Notes: generated by a model not told the origin, from the letters alone. A DNA stretch of 64,000 nt from Methylophaga sulfidovorans (GCF_900114205.1 NZ_FOSH01000007.1:1-64000), one strand, 5' to 3'. Numbered from the stretch's first letter, positions 26,720 through 37,439 are shown. A program made the numbers and translations.

Positions 26720-27051
26720 GTATGGCAATGATGATGAGCGTTGCCCTGTGTTATGCCGCGATGAGTGGTTTCAGTCTGGCTATGCCAAGGCATTTAATGG
26801 AGGTCACCGACCGACGATTAAGCAACACACAGATTCGTCTATTACGCTGGACGGCAAGTCTGATTCTGATATTGGCGTATTTGCCGATGTGGTCAGAGTG
26901 GGGCGCGGGAACAGGCTTTGTGGTATGGGTCTCGGTGTTATCTGTGACCAGTATCGTGTTGGTATTGCTTTTGTCTTATTGGCCTAAATGGGCAGTCAGA
27001 ATTGCTTTTCTTATGATGTTGGCAGCCAGTTTATTATGGTTGATGCAGTAA
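26716..27051 (+). CDS. DUF3325-type small membrane protein
   Basis: A 111-residue protein with three to four helices, and motif GFSLAMPRHLMEV typical of DUF3325. It overlaps the PepSY gene by four bases (ATGA), completing a three-gene iron-linked operon. Function unknown; co-occurrence with PepSY reductases is the only hint. Its stop lies inside the stem of the convergent hairpin shared with argH. Confidence 0.78.
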   Translation: MSMAMMMSVALCYAAMSGFSLAMPRHLMEVTDRRLSNTQIRLLRWTASLILILAYLPMWSEWGAGTGFVVWVSVLSVTSIVLVLLLSYWPKWAVRIAFLMMLAASLLWLMQ

Positions 27052-27074
27052 CGACCCGCGAGAGGTCGTTACTG
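27046..27074. terminator. Perfect 11-bp hairpin between convergent genes
   Basis: CAGTAACGACC pairs with GGTCGTTACTG around a seven-base loop. It contains the DUF3325 stop codon and lies 17 bases after the argH stop. There is no T-run, so it may act as a barrier or a weak bidirectional terminator. Confidence 0.6.
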
Positions 27075-27090
27075 ATCGATTTGAATCTGT

Positions 27091-28473
27091 TTAACGTTTA
27101 CTGCGTGCTTTCTGAATAGCGGCTTTCACTTGTTCTGGGGCCGTACCACCTAAGTGATTACGCGCTGCGACAGAACCTTCCAATGTCAGCACCTCAAATA
27201 CGTCTTGCTCAATATTGGCAGAAAACTGCTGCAGTTCTTCCAGCGTCAGTTCAGACAGATCTTTTTTATGTTGGATGCCATAGGCGACAGATAAGCCAAC
27301 CACTTCATGGGCATCACGGAATGGCGTACCTTTGCGTACCAGATAATCAGCCAGATCGGTGGCTGTGGCATAACCACGTAACGCTGCCTGACGCATATTG
27401 TCAGCTTTCACGGTGATCACCGACATCATATCTGCATATACACGTAATGAGCCTAATAAGGTATCGATGGTATCGAATAGGGGTTCTTTATCTTCCTGAT
27501 TGTCTTTGTTGTAGGCCAGAGGCTGGTTTTTCATCAAGGTCAGTAAATTGAACATATTGCCGTAAACGCGACTGGTTTTGCCGCGGATTAACTCAGGCAC
27601 ATCCGGGTTTTTCTTCTGCGGCATGATGGATGAGCCAGTGCAAAAGGCATCGCCTAAATCGACAAAATCAAATTGCGCCGATGACCAGATAATTAACTCT
27701 TCTGAGAAACGTGATAAATGCATCATCAGAATCGATGCGAAGCTGTTGAACTCAATCGCAAAGTCACGATCACTGACTGCATCCAACGAGTTAAGGCAGA
27801 TACGATCAAAGCCTAATAAGCTGGCGGTCATTTCACGGTCAATCGGGAAGGTGGTACCCGCCAATGCCGCCGCGCCTAATGGCAGGCTATTAACCCGTTT
27901 GGCACAATCTTCCAAACGCTCAGCATCTCTGACTAACATTTCATACCAGGCCATCATGTGATGACCAAACGTCACTGGTTGGGCTGTCTGCAAATGGGTA
28001 AAGCCAGGCATGATAGTCTCGGCTTCACGTTCGGCAACATTTAATAAGGCTTCTTGCAAACGATTAAGCTGCTGAGCAATAGGCTTAATCATATCTCGCA
28101 GATATAGGCGCACATCAGTGGCCACCTGATCATTACGTGAACGACCAGTGTGCAGTTTTTTACCAACCTCGCCAATTAAGGCAATAAGACGTGCTTCGAT
28201 ATTCATATGCACATCTTCCTGAGCAATCGACCACTCAAAGTCGCCACTTTCAATTTCTTGTTCGATTTGTTGTAAGCCAGCAATAATTTGATCGCGTTCG
28301 TCTACCGTCAGTACGTTCACTTCAGCCAGCATGGTGGCGTGCGCAATTGAGCCGCGAATATCCTGACGGAACATACGCTGATCAAATTGTACGGAAGCAG
28401 TAAATTCTTCGACAAACTTGTCGGTAGGCTGCGTCAGTCTGGCAGATGAGAGTTTTTTATTGGCTGTAGTCAT
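27091..28473 (-). CDS. argH: Argininosuccinate lyase
   Basis: Cleaves argininosuccinate to arginine and fumarate, the last step of arginine synthesis. 460 residues, family length. The fumarase/lyase signature [12 protein letters not shown] is intact, as are [13 protein letters not shown] and [10 protein letters not shown]-like [12 protein letters not shown]. Catalytic His and Ser are present. Divergent from hemC across 137 bases, a common gammaproteobacterial arrangement. No other arg genes nearby. Confidence 0.97.
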   Translation of the reverse strand: MTTANKKLSSARLTQPTDKFVEEFTASVQFDQRMFRQDIRGSIAHATMLAEVNVLTVDERDQIIAGLQQIEQEIESGDFEWSIAQEDVHMNIEARLIALIGEVGKKLHTGRSRNDQVATDVRLYLRDMIKPIAQQLNRLQEALLNVAEREAETIMPGFTHLQTAQPVTFGHHMMAWYEMLVRDAERLEDCAKRVNSLPLGAAALAGTTFPIDREMTASLLGFDRICLNSLDAVSDRDFAIEFNSFASILMMHLSRFSEELIIWSSAQFDFVDLGDAFCTGSSIMPQKKNPDVPELIRGKTSRVYGNMFNLLTLMKNQPLAYNKDNQEDKEPLFDTIDTLLGSLRVYADMMSVITVKADNMRQAALRGYATATDLADYLVRKGTPFRDAHEVVGLSVAYGIQHKKDLSELTLEELQQFSANIEQDVFEVLTLEGSVAARNHLGGTAPEQVKAAIQKARSKR

Positions 28474-28610
28474 ATCAATCAGATTAGGCTCGTTGAAAAC
28501 AGGGCGTCATTATAACGCGGATAGTCGAGAGTCAATGCGTGAAATGCTAGAATCGACACTATACTATTATCGACATTATATTAATGACAAAACTGAAGTG
28601 ACCTTATTCC

Positions 28611-29540
28611 ATGACTAAAAGAATCGTTCGTATTGCCACTCGCAACAGTCCTCTTGCCATGTGGCAGGCTGAATTTGTGAAATCACGTCTACTAGAATTA
28701 CATCAGAATATTGAAGTAGAACTCATCGGTATGAAAACTCAGGGTGACATTATTCTTGATACGCCGCTGGCCAAAGTGGGCGGCAAAGGCCTTTTTGTCA
28801 AAGAGCTGGAACAAGGTATGTTGGATGGACGCGCTGATATTGCAGTGCACTCAATGAAAGACGTGCCAGTTGAGTTTCCGGAAGGTTTGCATCTTCCCGT
28901 TATCTGCCAGCGTGAAGATCCGCATGATGCGTTTGTATCTAACCATTATCAAAGTATCGATGAACTACCATTTGGTGCGCGCTTAGGCACATCCAGCCTG
29001 CGTCGTGAATGTCAGGTGCGTACTCATCGTCCTGATCTGGACGTGCTGCCTTTACGCGGTAATGTGAATACCCGCTTACGCAAACTTGACGAGGGTGAGT
29101 TTGATGCCATTATTCTGGCGATGGCGGGATTAAAACGTCTCGGTTTTGATGACCGTATTCGTAGTGCATTAACACCTGAACAAAGCCTGCCTGCCATTGG
29201 ACAAGGTGCGTTAGGCATTGAAACTCGTGTCGATGATGAAGAATTGAACGCCTTAATCGCACCATTACACTGTGATAAAACAGCCATCGTACTGCGTGCA
29301 GAAAGAGCATTGAACAAACGTCTGTCTGGTGGTTGCCAGGTACCTATCGCTGGTTATGCGATGCTAGATGATGACAATGTCTGGTTACGTGGTCTGGTCG
29401 GTCAACCGAATGGCACAAATACAGTAACCGCGGAAGTCCGTGGTAAAGCGGCTGATGCTGAAAAATTAGGTATTCAGGTTGCCGAAATGCTGCTGGCAAA
29501 AGGGGCGGATAAAATTCTGGCAGATGTTTACGGTGAGTAA
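28611..29540 (+). CDS. hemC: Porphobilinogen deaminase (hydroxymethylbilane synthase)
   Basis: Joins four porphobilinogens into hydroxymethylbilane in haem, sirohaem and cobalamin precursor synthesis. 309 residues. [17 protein letters not shown] at the start, [22 protein letters not shown] and the dipyrromethane-binding cysteine in LSGGCQVPI are all present. First gene of hemC-hemD-hemX-hemY. It overlaps hemD by 17 bases if hemD starts at 29524. Confidence 0.97.
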   Translation: MTKRIVRIATRNSPLAMWQAEFVKSRLLELHQNIEVELIGMKTQGDIILDTPLAKVGGKGLFVKELEQGMLDGRADIAVHSMKDVPVEFPEGLHLPVICQREDPHDAFVSNHYQSIDELPFGARLGTSSLRRECQVRTHRPDLDVLPLRGNVNTRLRKLDEGEFDAIILAMAGLKRLGFDDRIRSALTPEQSLPAIGQGALGIETRVDDEELNALIAPLHCDKTAIVLRAERALNKRLSGGCQVPIAGYAMLDDDNVWLRGLVGQPNGTNTVTAEVRGKAADAEKLGIQVAEMLLAKGADKILADVYGE

Positions 29541-30282
29541 AACAGCTTTGGCAGGTCAGCAGATTCTGGTGACTCGCCCTCAGCATCAATGCCAAGCGCT
29601 TGCGGATTTGATTGAAAACGCAGGTGGAAAAGCGTTGATTCTGCCAGTGATTGATATTGAACATATTGCCCGAAAAGATTGGCAGACAAGCCATATTGAC
29701 CATTTTGACTGGTTGATATTTGTTAGCCGCAATGCCGTAGAAAGTTTTATGGCGGGCTGGGGGCAAGCATTGCCTCAGCCGTGTCAGTTTGCCGCGGTAG
29801 GTGACGGTACTGCGCAAGCTATGCGTGAGTATGATATTCCTGTTGATTGTCAGCCAGAAATATCTAATGGCAGTGAAGGTCTTTTGCAAATGCCTTTAAT
29901 GCAGGCGGATAAGGTCAGAGGTAAACATATTCTGATTGTGCGAGGTAATGGCGGCAGAGAGCATATGGCCGATACCTTAAAAGCCAGAGGTGCTAATATT
30001 AGTTATGTTGAAGTTTATCAACGTGTTTTAGCAAAACCGACGGTCACCATGCAAAAGCAAGCCGTGTTAGCCGATAAAGTAATCTGTACCAGCGTGGCTG
30101 GCGTTGATAATCTTTGTAGTATCTTTATGAATACATGGCCAGGTTTGTTAGATAAACCATTGACGGTGGTCAGTGATAGGATAAAACAGCACGCCTCAGC
30201 ACGAGGCTTTAAAACGATTCATGTATCAGCCGATGCCAGTGATAATGCAGTTGTTGATACTCTGATTAATATGGACGATTAA
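29524..30282 (+). CDS. hemD: Uroporphyrinogen-III synthase
   Basis: Cyclises hydroxymethylbilane with D-ring inversion. 252 residues from ATG 29524; GTG 29533 is also possible. The two-domain fold is low in conservation, but ILVTRPQHQ at the N-terminus, [25 protein letters not shown] and [13 protein letters not shown] fit the family. Position between hemC and hemX confirms it. The stop is one base before hemX. Confidence 0.93.
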   Translation: MFTVSKTALAGQQILVTRPQHQCQALADLIENAGGKALILPVIDIEHIARKDWQTSHIDHFDWLIFVSRNAVESFMAGWGQALPQPCQFAAVGDGTAQAMREYDIPVDCQPEISNGSEGLLQMPLMQADKVRGKHILIVRGNGGREHMADTLKARGANISYVEVYQRVLAKPTVTMQKQAVLADKVICTSVAGVDNLCSIFMNTWPGLLDKPLTVVSDRIKQHASARGFKTIHVSADASDNAVVDTLINMDD

Positions 30283-30283
30283 C

Positions 30284-31315
30284 ATGGCAGATAAAGACGC
30301 AAAGCAAACTATAGATAAAAATGTGCAGGATGCTGAGCTGCTTGATAAGAATAAACAGGATGATGCTAAGGTCTATCGCTGGATTTGGATTGCTCTTGTT
30401 GTTGTGGTACTGCTTTCCGTTGTCAGCATTGGCTGGTTTTATCAGCAGCTCCAACAGCAAGAAACGGATATTCAATCTTCGCTGAATGAATTATCAAGCC
30501 AAAACGGCGACTGGCAATCAAAATTAGAACAACACAGACAACAGTTAGGTCGGCTCGATAGTGACCAGAAACAGTTAGCGGAAAAACTACAGCAACTAAT
30601 GGATAAACAACAATTATCCAATGCTGAGTTGCAGAAGAGATGGGCTATGCAGGAGGTGAAATACCTGCTCAATGTTGCCAATCAACGTGCTGTGTTAGCC
30701 CATGATGTGACTGGGGCAATCCAGGCTCTGACCATGGCAGATAAACAATTAGAAACGCTTTCTGATTACCGGCTTCATCCTTTACGGGCCGAGATTGCAG
30801 AAGAATTAATGTCATTACAATCGCTGACAACTCTGGATATTCCGGGCATGGCGATTCAGTTACAAACATTGGCAGCTCATGTCGATAAGTTGCGTGTTAA
30901 AAAAGGACCAGAGGTCGACTTTTCTGAGTCTCCTGACACTGCCGAAATGGCCACCACAGAAACACCAGCATGGAAACAAGCTATCTCAGATATTTGGCAA
31001 CAATTACGCTCTTTAGTGGTGATTCGTCATGATCAAACAGGTGATGCAGCCGTTCTTGCACCGGAACAACGTTATTTCCTCTATCAAAATCTGCGTTTAC
31101 AACTGGAAAGTGCACGTCTTGCCTTACTCAATGCCGATAACAATAGCTTTCAGCATAGCTTAAAAACAGCGATCAACTGGCTGGAACAATATTTTACCGG
31201 TGATGAACGTGATGCCATGCTGGCTAACCTTAACGCATTGGCACAACAGAAAATTGACGTGTCGATTCCTGATATTTCTGGATCGTTGAACTGGCTAGAG
31301 GAGTATCAGCAATGA
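30284..31315 (+). CDS. hemX: HemX-type membrane protein
   Basis: A 343-residue bitopic inner-membrane protein: a lysine/aspartate-rich cytosolic tail, one helix (residues ~28-48, WIWIALVVVVLLSVVSIGWF), and a long periplasmic coiled coil (~50-115) followed by a helical domain with KYLLNVANQRAVL and WLEQYFTGDE. The old name uroporphyrin-III methyltransferase is not supported; no SAM site is present. Overlaps hemY by four bases. Role in haem synthesis is unclear. Confidence 0.9.
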   Translation: MADKDAKQTIDKNVQDAELLDKNKQDDAKVYRWIWIALVVVVLLSVVSIGWFYQQLQQQETDIQSSLNELSSQNGDWQSKLEQHRQQLGRLDSDQKQLAEKLQQLMDKQQLSNAELQKRWAMQEVKYLLNVANQRAVLAHDVTGAIQALTMADKQLETLSDYRLHPLRAEIAEELMSLQSLTTLDIPGMAIQLQTLAAHVDKLRVKKGPEVDFSESPDTAEMATTETPAWKQAISDIWQQLRSLVVIRHDQTGDAAVLAPEQRYFLYQNLRLQLESARLALLNADNNSFQHSLKTAINWLEQYFTGDERDAMLANLNALAQQKIDVSIPDISGSLNWLEEYQQ

Positions 31316-32508
31316 GAATGCTGATTATCATCGCTTTAGCATTAGCACTTGGCGTGGCAGCGATCTGGGCTGCCGATTTTGAACCGGGATTTGTATTACT
31401 GCAATACGGACAATGGAGTCTGGAAACATCGCTGGTTGTTTTTACAGCTGTTTATATCTTACTGATTGTGGCGGGGTATTTAGCATTACGCAGTCTGGTG
31501 TTGTTAAAACAAACGCCAAGGAAAATTAATGCCTGGAAGACAACACAAAGACAAAAGCGTGCTAATCGTGCTCTAACCCGTGGTCTTATTACGCTGGAAG
31601 AAGGTCGCTGGTCAGAGGCTGAACGTATTCTGGTGCGCCATGCCACACACAGTGAAACACCATTACTGCATTATCTGGCTGCAGCACGTGCTGCACAAAA
31701 ACAAGAGGCGCCAGAGCGTCGTGATAATTATCTGCGTCTGGCTCATGAAACCACTGAAGGTGCTGATATTGCGGTGGGTGTTGTGCAGGCAGAGCTACAA
31801 TTGTCAGCCGGCCAAAAAGAACAGGCATTGGCTACACTTCAGCATTTACGTGAAGTGGCTCCGAAACATCCTTATGTGTTGCAGTTATTACAGTCTTTGT
31901 ATCAGGACATGGATCAATGGCAGGAAATGCAGTCAGTTCTGCCTGATTTACGCAAACGCCATGTGCTGGAACGTAGTGAAGTCGCCGCTTTGGATCAGGA
32001 AGCGGCTGTAGGTCAGTTACAAACCGCATTAGCCAGAAAAGACTGGCAAAAAATGTCGCAAGTGTGGGAAAAATCATCCAGCAGAGCACGTCAGACAGAA
32101 GCTATGCTGATGCCTTATGTACAAGGTTTGATTGAGCAGGATCAGGAAGAGCAGGCCATCGCCCAGATTGAGCAGTTCATGCGCGGTAACTGGAGCGATA
32201 AGCTGGTGTATATCTACGGGGTATTAACACAAGGAGATTTGCTGGCTCGTTTAGCGACGGCAGAAAAGTGGCTTAAAGCTAATCATGATAATGCCTGTTT
32301 ACTGTTAACTGTAGGGCGTCTGGCAAAAACAAATCAACTATGGACTAAGGCAGAGGAATATTTACAACAAAGTATTCGGTTTGGTGCCAAAGGTGAGACC
32401 TATCAGGTATTAGCCGAAGTTCAACTGGCGCAGGACAAACATGAAGCTGCTGCTGAGACATATAAACAAGGACTGAATTTTATGCTCAGTTCTAATGCAG
32501 CCATATAA
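31312..32508 (+). CDS. hemY: HemY-type TPR protein
   Basis: 398 residues with two N-terminal membrane helices (LIIIALALALGVAAIWA; LVVFTAVYILLIVAGYLAL), the HemY_N domain, and C-terminal tetratricopeptide-like repeats from about residue 100 on. This is the gammaproteobacterial HemY, not the protoporphyrinogen oxidase of that name; its exact role in late haem or sirohaem metabolism is uncertain. ATGA overlap with hemX shows coupling. Confidence 0.9.
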   Translation: MRMLIIIALALALGVAAIWAADFEPGFVLLQYGQWSLETSLVVFTAVYILLIVAGYLALRSLVLLKQTPRKINAWKTTQRQKRANRALTRGLITLEEGRWSEAERILVRHATHSETPLLHYLAAARAAQKQEAPERRDNYLRLAHETTEGADIAVGVVQAELQLSAGQKEQALATLQHLREVAPKHPYVLQLLQSLYQDMDQWQEMQSVLPDLRKRHVLERSEVAALDQEAAVGQLQTALARKDWQKMSQVWEKSSSRARQTEAMLMPYVQGLIEQDQEEQAIAQIEQFMRGNWSDKLVYIYGVLTQGDLLARLATAEKWLKANHDNACLLLTVGRLAKTNQLWTKAEEYLQQSIRFGAKGETYQVLAEVQLAQDKHEAAAETYKQGLNFMLSSNAAI

Positions 32509-32525
32509 TTAGACAAGGATAATTT

Positions 32526-34268
32526 GTGCAAGAAGCGGGTGGCGATTATCTGGTAGAAATTCTGGCCTTATTATTGGCCACAGTGATTATTATTCCTACA
32601 TTCCACGCCATTCGTCTTGGCGCGATTCTGGGTTATTTAACAGCAGGTATGATTCTCGGCCCTTGGGGCTTTGGTGTTATTACTGAAGTCGAGGACATTC
32701 GGCATCTGGCTGAGTTTGGTGTTATTTTCCTGCTGTTTGTTTTAGGGATTGAGCTTAAGCCCGATAAACTCTGGCAAATGCGTAAAATGGTGCTGGGCCT
32801 TGGTCTTGCTCAGGTGCTGATTACCGCAGGTGCCATATACGGTATTTCTATCTGGCTAGGTCTGGATAACCACAGTTCAATTATCATTGGTTTTGGCTTA
32901 GCGCTGTCGTCGACCGCTTTCTGTTTAAAATTGCTGGCTGAACGTGGCGGTATCTCCACTGTGATGGGACGTATGTCGTTTTCTGTTCTGTTATTGCAGG
33001 ATATTGCCGTGGTGCCTTTATTAGCCCTTGTATCCTATCTTGCGGTCGGTAATGGTGCTGAAGTAGTCGGTCCTGATGTGAACCCTTTGATCGGTATTCT
33101 GGTGATTATTGCCCTGTTGTTCGCCGGTCGTTATCTGCTCAATCCTGTCTTAGCCAGAATTGTTGCCAGTCAGGATCCCGAAGTCTTTATTGCCGTTGCC
33201 GTGCTTTTAGTCTTGGGTGTTGCCTGGATTATGCAAAGCGTTGGTTTTTCGATGGCGCTGGGGGCGTTCCTTGCCGGTGTGATGTTAGCTGAATCGCAAT
33301 ACAGGCATCAGATCGAAGCCGATATTTTGCCTTTCCGCGGTATCTTGCTGGGTTTGTTCTTTATGACCGTAGGCATGGGCATTGATTTCAGTCTGTTATG
33401 GGCCCGCCTCGGCGATATCCTATTGCTGACCTGGGGTCTGATGACGATTAAAACGGTCGTTGTCTACATTCTTGCTCGGATCGCTGGTGCTCGTCACGAT
33501 ATTTCCTTACAAACTGGGGCACTTTTATCTCAGAGTGGTGAATTTGGTTTTGTACTGTTCAGTTTTGCAGCATCGCTGGGTTTATTAGAAGCAAAAGTCA
33601 GTGACATTCTGACCTTGGTTATCGCCTTAACGATGGTGTTGACGCCATTTGTTGTGAGATCAACTAATTATTTATTACTGAAATTCTATACGCCTGATGC
33701 AGAAAACGATGAGGAAGACTACACCACGGAATTTGTTGAATATGATCAGGAGCACGTTATCTTAGCGGGATTCGGTCGGGTGGGTGCCCGTGTCGGCACA
33801 TTGCTCGGTGCAGCTGGTGTGCCATACATAGCTTTAGATATGCGCCAGCACCGGGTGAAAGACGCCAGAGCTCAAGGCTTCCCGGTCTTTTTTGGTGATG
33901 CCAGTAAAGTCAAAGTGTTACAGGCAGCAGGAGCGGATCGTGCCAAGATGATCGTCGTTACATTGGATAATCCGACACAGGTAGACAGATTGGTAGCCCA
34001 GGTGCGTCAGTACTATCCGGATATGCCAATTCACGCCCGTGCGCGCGACAGAAAGCACTGTGCTGAATTGATTACTCAAGGCGCCACGACAACAGTTTCA
34101 GAAACTCTGGAAACCAGTCTGAGACTGACCGAAGAAGTCTTATTAGGCAGTGGCGTTGAAGATACTGTTGCTACTCGGGTTATTAATGAATTCAGGGATG
34201 ACTATTATTCGAATGTAGTGAAGAAAGTCACCGATAATAAAGTCGTTTTGGGCGAATTAAAACATTAA
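32526..34268 (+). CDS. Kef-type cation:proton antiporter (CPA2)
   Basis: A 580-residue CPA2 protein: about twelve to thirteen membrane helices (1-385), then a Rossmann RCK/TrkA-N domain (VILAGFGRVGARVGT). It should exchange potassium or sodium for protons. GLALSSTAFCLKLLAERG and LLQDIAVVPLLAL, containing the QD pair, are KefB/KefC hallmarks. Start is GTG 32526 with AAGGA six bases upstream. Close to hemY but with no functional link. No KefF/KefG partner adjacent. Confidence 0.9.
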   Translation: MQEAGGDYLVEILALLLATVIIIPTFHAIRLGAILGYLTAGMILGPWGFGVITEVEDIRHLAEFGVIFLLFVLGIELKPDKLWQMRKMVLGLGLAQVLITAGAIYGISIWLGLDNHSSIIIGFGLALSSTAFCLKLLAERGGISTVMGRMSFSVLLLQDIAVVPLLALVSYLAVGNGAEVVGPDVNPLIGILVIIALLFAGRYLLNPVLARIVASQDPEVFIAVAVLLVLGVAWIMQSVGFSMALGAFLAGVMLAESQYRHQIEADILPFRGILLGLFFMTVGMGIDFSLLWARLGDILLLTWGLMTIKTVVVYILARIAGARHDISLQTGALLSQSGEFGFVLFSFAASLGLLEAKVSDILTLVIALTMVLTPFVVRSTNYLLLKFYTPDAENDEEDYTTEFVEYDQEHVILAGFGRVGARVGTLLGAAGVPYIALDMRQHRVKDARAQGFPVFFGDASKVKVLQAAGADRAKMIVVTLDNPTQVDRLVAQVRQYYPDMPIHARARDRKHCAELITQGATTTVSETLETSLRLTEEVLLGSGVEDTVATRVINEFRDDYYSNVVKKVTDNKVVLGELKH

Positions 34269-34328
34269 CGCATTGTTTCATTGTTAGCATTTCTGACAAT
34301 CACAATGATGGTGTTTTATTTTGTATTT

Positions 34329-34347
34329 GCAAATGTAAATTATTATC
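34329..34347 (+). promoter_or_regulatory. Fur-box-like site before the second TonB receptor
   Basis: GCAAATGTAAATTATTATC matches the 19-base Fur consensus GATAATGATAATCATTATC at 14 positions, including the entire ATTATC right half. It lies about 45 bases before the probable start. Iron-repressed expression is inferred. Confidence 0.6.
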
Positions 34348-34391
34348 AATAGTATTTGTGCACATTTTCTTTAATAAACTTGGTGCACCTG

Positions 34392-36422
34392 GTGAATACA
34401 AAAAAACGGCTCATTTCTTCTTTAGTCACACTCTGCTCAATCTATTCGCTGCCTTTATTAGCGGATGAGGCTGATAGCTCAGCAAAAACAATGAATCCAT
34501 TAGTCGTAACTGGTCAGGCATATAAAGGCTATGCACAGTTTTCACCCACATCAGGAAGTAAGACAAATGCAGAATGGCTGGATGTGCCGCAGTCTGTTTC
34601 TGTGGTGACCGATACTGAAATTACCGATCGTGGAGCAGTACGTTTAGTTGATGCGCTAAATGGTGTAGCGGGTGTCAATAATACGCTTGGAGAAGGCAGC
34701 CGCGATCAGTTTGTCATTCGTGGTTTTGATGCATTGAATGATATTTATCGTGACGGTATGCGAGATGATACCGGTGTACAGTCTTATCGTAGCTTGGCGA
34801 ATATTGAGCAAATCGAGGTGGTTAAAGGGCCTGCTGGGGCCTTATATGGTCGAGGTTCGACAGGTGGCTTGATTAACTTGGTGACTAAACGTGCAAATGG
34901 TGATGAGTTCACACGTTTGAATGCCAGTTTAGGTAGTCATGGAAAAATGATAGGGCGGGTAGATAGCTCGACCTCATTCTCAGACACGGTTAATGGCCGT
35001 ATCAATGTAGAAGTCCGTAAAGCTGATTCATTCATCGATTATGTTGATTCAAAAGATTATTTTATTGCGCCCACACTGCGTTTCACCCCCAGCGATAATC
35101 ACACCTTAGATGTGGACCTGGAAATATCAAAGCAAGATTTAGTACCTTATCGTGGTGTACCGTCAGTAAATGGTAAACCTGTGAATGTCTCACGCAGTAC
35201 TTATTTTGGCAGTAGTAATGATTATCAAGAATCAAAAAGTGTGCGTTTCTCTCTGAATGATGAATTTAAATTTACGCCTAATTTAGTCTGGAATAATCGT
35301 GCTGTGATTAGCCGTCTAGAACTCGAACAACAAGGAACGCGACAAGGCAGTGTGTCAGGTAACACCGTTACACAAACAGTGAATGATTTTGGCTATGACC
35401 CGCGTCGTTTTAACGCCCTGCAGTCGGAATTGAAATGGTCTGTCGGTTCACATGAATTACTGTTTGGTGCTGAATACACACAAACCAAAATTGATTTAGA
35501 TTTAAGTACTGTCTCAAAAGCAAGCCAGTCCATTTACGATCCGGTCACGGAGCATGTGGTTAACGGTGGTTTTAAGCCATTTAGAAAAAACGACACCAAA
35601 ACCTACGGTTTATATCTGCAGGATATGTACACCATCGGTGATCTAACGCTGACTGGAAATGTGCGTCACGACAAGATGGATCTCGAACAACAGCGTGTCG
35701 GCAATCCGAAAGAAAATCTGGATGATGACAAATGGAGTTACCGTGTTGGGGCTAGTTATCGTCTGACTGAAGATTTATCGACGTATGCGACGTTTTCACG
35801 ATCGTGGCAATTACCTAATGCCGGTACCTTTGTTAGCAATGGTGCGGCTGAATTCTACTCAGCTGATCTAAAAGAAATTGGCTTTAAAGCTTATATATTA
35901 GATGATGCTTTGATGTTTAATGCGGCTATATTTCAAATTGAACAAGAGCGACCTGTAACAGATACAACAACAGGCGATGTGATTGATAGAGATACCTCAA
36001 AACATAATGGTTTTGAATTAGAGCTACGTGGGCAGTTAACAGAGCAGTGGAGTACTACAGCCAGTTATACCTATTTAGATGCGGAAGATGAAGATACAGG
36101 TAAAAAACCAAATGATGTATCAGACCAGTTGTTCTCGCTGGGTTCCACATATCAAATTGATAGTCACTGGCGAGTAGGTGGCAACATCAAATATGTGGGT
36201 GAACGCTATGCTGGAAACAATGAAGCGGTTAAATTAGATAGTTATACCTTAGTGGACTTAATGGCAGCTTATCAGGTCGGTAAGCATAAAATTCAGTTCA
36301 ATGCTTACAATATCTTTGATGAAAAATACTTCCTTGGCGCAACAGGTGGCGCGTCAGGTCGAAACCAAATTGGTTATGGAGCACCAGCAGAATATATGGT
36401 GAGCTATGGTTATGAGTTTTAG
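34392..36422 (+). CDS. TonB-dependent siderophore receptor
   Basis: An outer-membrane receptor of about 676 residues. The signal peptide ends around LPLLA; the TonB box is near NPLVVTGQAY; the plug has DVPQSVSVVTDTEI, GVAGVNNTLGEGSRDQF and GPAGALYGRGSTGGL; the barrel ends YMVSYGYEF. These are marks of the ferrichrome/catecholate receptor group (TIGR01783-like). No ATG starts the frame: GTG 34392 gives a compact signal peptide, with GTG 34383 and TTG 34356 as alternatives. A Fur-like box and a terminator flank it as a single unit. Confidence 0.9.
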   Translation: MNTKKRLISSLVTLCSIYSLPLLADEADSSAKTMNPLVVTGQAYKGYAQFSPTSGSKTNAEWLDVPQSVSVVTDTEITDRGAVRLVDALNGVAGVNNTLGEGSRDQFVIRGFDALNDIYRDGMRDDTGVQSYRSLANIEQIEVVKGPAGALYGRGSTGGLINLVTKRANGDEFTRLNASLGSHGKMIGRVDSSTSFSDTVNGRINVEVRKADSFIDYVDSKDYFIAPTLRFTPSDNHTLDVDLEISKQDLVPYRGVPSVNGKPVNVSRSTYFGSSNDYQESKSVRFSLNDEFKFTPNLVWNNRAVISRLELEQQGTRQGSVSGNTVTQTVNDFGYDPRRFNALQSELKWSVGSHELLFGAEYTQTKIDLDLSTVSKASQSIYDPVTEHVVNGGFKPFRKNDTKTYGLYLQDMYTIGDLTLTGNVRHDKMDLEQQRVGNPKENLDDDKWSYRVGASYRLTEDLSTYATFSRSWQLPNAGTFVSNGAAEFYSADLKEIGFKAYILDDALMFNAAIFQIEQERPVTDTTTGDVIDRDTSKHNGFELELRGQLTEQWSTTASYTYLDAEDEDTGKKPNDVSDQLFSLGSTYQIDSHWRVGGNIKYVGERYAGNNEAVKLDSYTLVDLMAAYQVGKHKIQFNAYNIFDEKYFLGATGGASGRNQIGYGAPAEYMVSYGYEF

Positions 36423-36460
36423 TCCTAATAGATTACAAGTCGATATTCGATAGACTATTA

Positions 36461-36496
36461 AAGCCATGTGGAATCAATTCCGCATGGCTTTTTTAA
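36461..36496 (+). terminator. Intrinsic terminator after the TonB receptor
   Basis: AAGCCATGTGGAAT pairs with ATTCCGCATGGCTT (one G-T/A-C type mismatch), followed by six T residues. Confidence 0.88.
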
Positions 36497-36515
36497 TGGT
36501 GGGTGATTATGGTGT

Positions 36516-37421
36516 TTACGCGGCGATATTGTTATTAACGATGATTTTATTGCGACCTGAGTTTTTGGCTTTATAAAGCATCTCATCGACGGTTTTTAAT
36601 AAACTTGATGAGTCCTGGTTTGATTCAAACTCTGTTACGCCAATGCTGCAGGTAACCGAAATATCCAGTCCTTCTTCATGACAAAAGTGGTGATTGGCAA
36701 CATCGACTCTGATACGTTCAGCCAATATTTTGGCTTTTACAGTCTCGGTTTCAGGCATCAGCAGTAAAAACTCTTCGCCACCGTAGCGACCCACAGAATC
36801 AGTACTTCTTGATACTTTTGATAAAATATCAGCCACTTCGATGATGACGTTATCACCTTGTACATGGCCATATTCATCATTCACCCGTTTAAAGTGGTCA
36901 ATATCGATCATCATGATTGTTAAAGGATGTTTATAACGAGTGGCACGATCCATTTCGTTTGTTAAGCCATTCATTAACCCTCCTCTGTTCATAATGCCGG
37001 TCAGTGCGTCAGTGTGAGCCAGTTTTTCAAGCTCTACAGTACGTGCACGAACACGCTCTTCTAGTAACTGATTGGATTCAATTAATTTTTGTTGTGTGAG
37101 TAATAGTTGCTCATTTTTTACCTTGAACTCCTGATTACTGGGGATAGCTATGATTCTTGGTAATAGATACCAAATCATTATGGTGGTCATAATGGAGACA
37201 ATGCCCGTGGCTAATTTAGCAATACCACTCAGGTAATAATAACCATGCCATATATTAATAATGGCCATGAAATGCGTGACACCGCACAGAAAAATGAATG
37301 CTGCGGCCATCATGAATATCCAGTTGAAAGCCAGATCATTTCGTTTTCTGAACAGATGGATAAGGGCCAAAGGAATAAGGAAATAAGCAGTGGCAGTAAG
37401 CAAGTCACCAAAAAAGTGCAT
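36516..37421 (-). CDS. Diguanylate cyclase with ethylene-receptor-like sensor
   Basis: Three N-terminal helices form a domain like that of plant ethylene receptors: Asp6, Tyr13, Pro17, Cys46 and His50 lie at a constant offset of 19 from ETR1 Asp25, Tyr32, Pro36, Cys65 and His69, the copper/ethylene site as I recall it. A coiled coil (~95-130) leads to a GGDEF domain with an intact active site GGEEF (214-218) and inhibitory RSTD (205-208). It should make cyclic di-GMP. The frame given starts at an internal ATG; the natural start appears to be 37502, separated by an in-frame TGA (next entry). Confidence 0.85.
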   Translation of the reverse strand: MHFFGDLLTATAYFLIPLALIHLFRKRNDLAFNWIFMMAAAFIFLCGVTHFMAIINIWHGYYYLSGIAKLATGIVSIMTTIMIWYLLPRIIAIPSNQEFKVKNEQLLLTQQKLIESNQLLEERVRARTVELEKLAHTDALTGIMNRGGLMNGLTNEMDRATRYKHPLTIMMIDIDHFKRVNDEYGHVQGDNVIIEVADILSKVSRSTDSVGRYGGEEFLLLMPETETVKAKILAERIRVDVANHHFCHEEGLDISVTCSIGVTEFESNQDSSSLLKTVDEMLYKAKNSGRNKIIVNNNIAA

Positions 37422-37439
37422 GAAAAGTAAATCACCCTG

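Noticed and set aside
31580-32011. 143-residue open frame inside hemY
   Set aside because: Shadow of hemY in another frame; composition rich in Cys, Trp and His with no family likeness.
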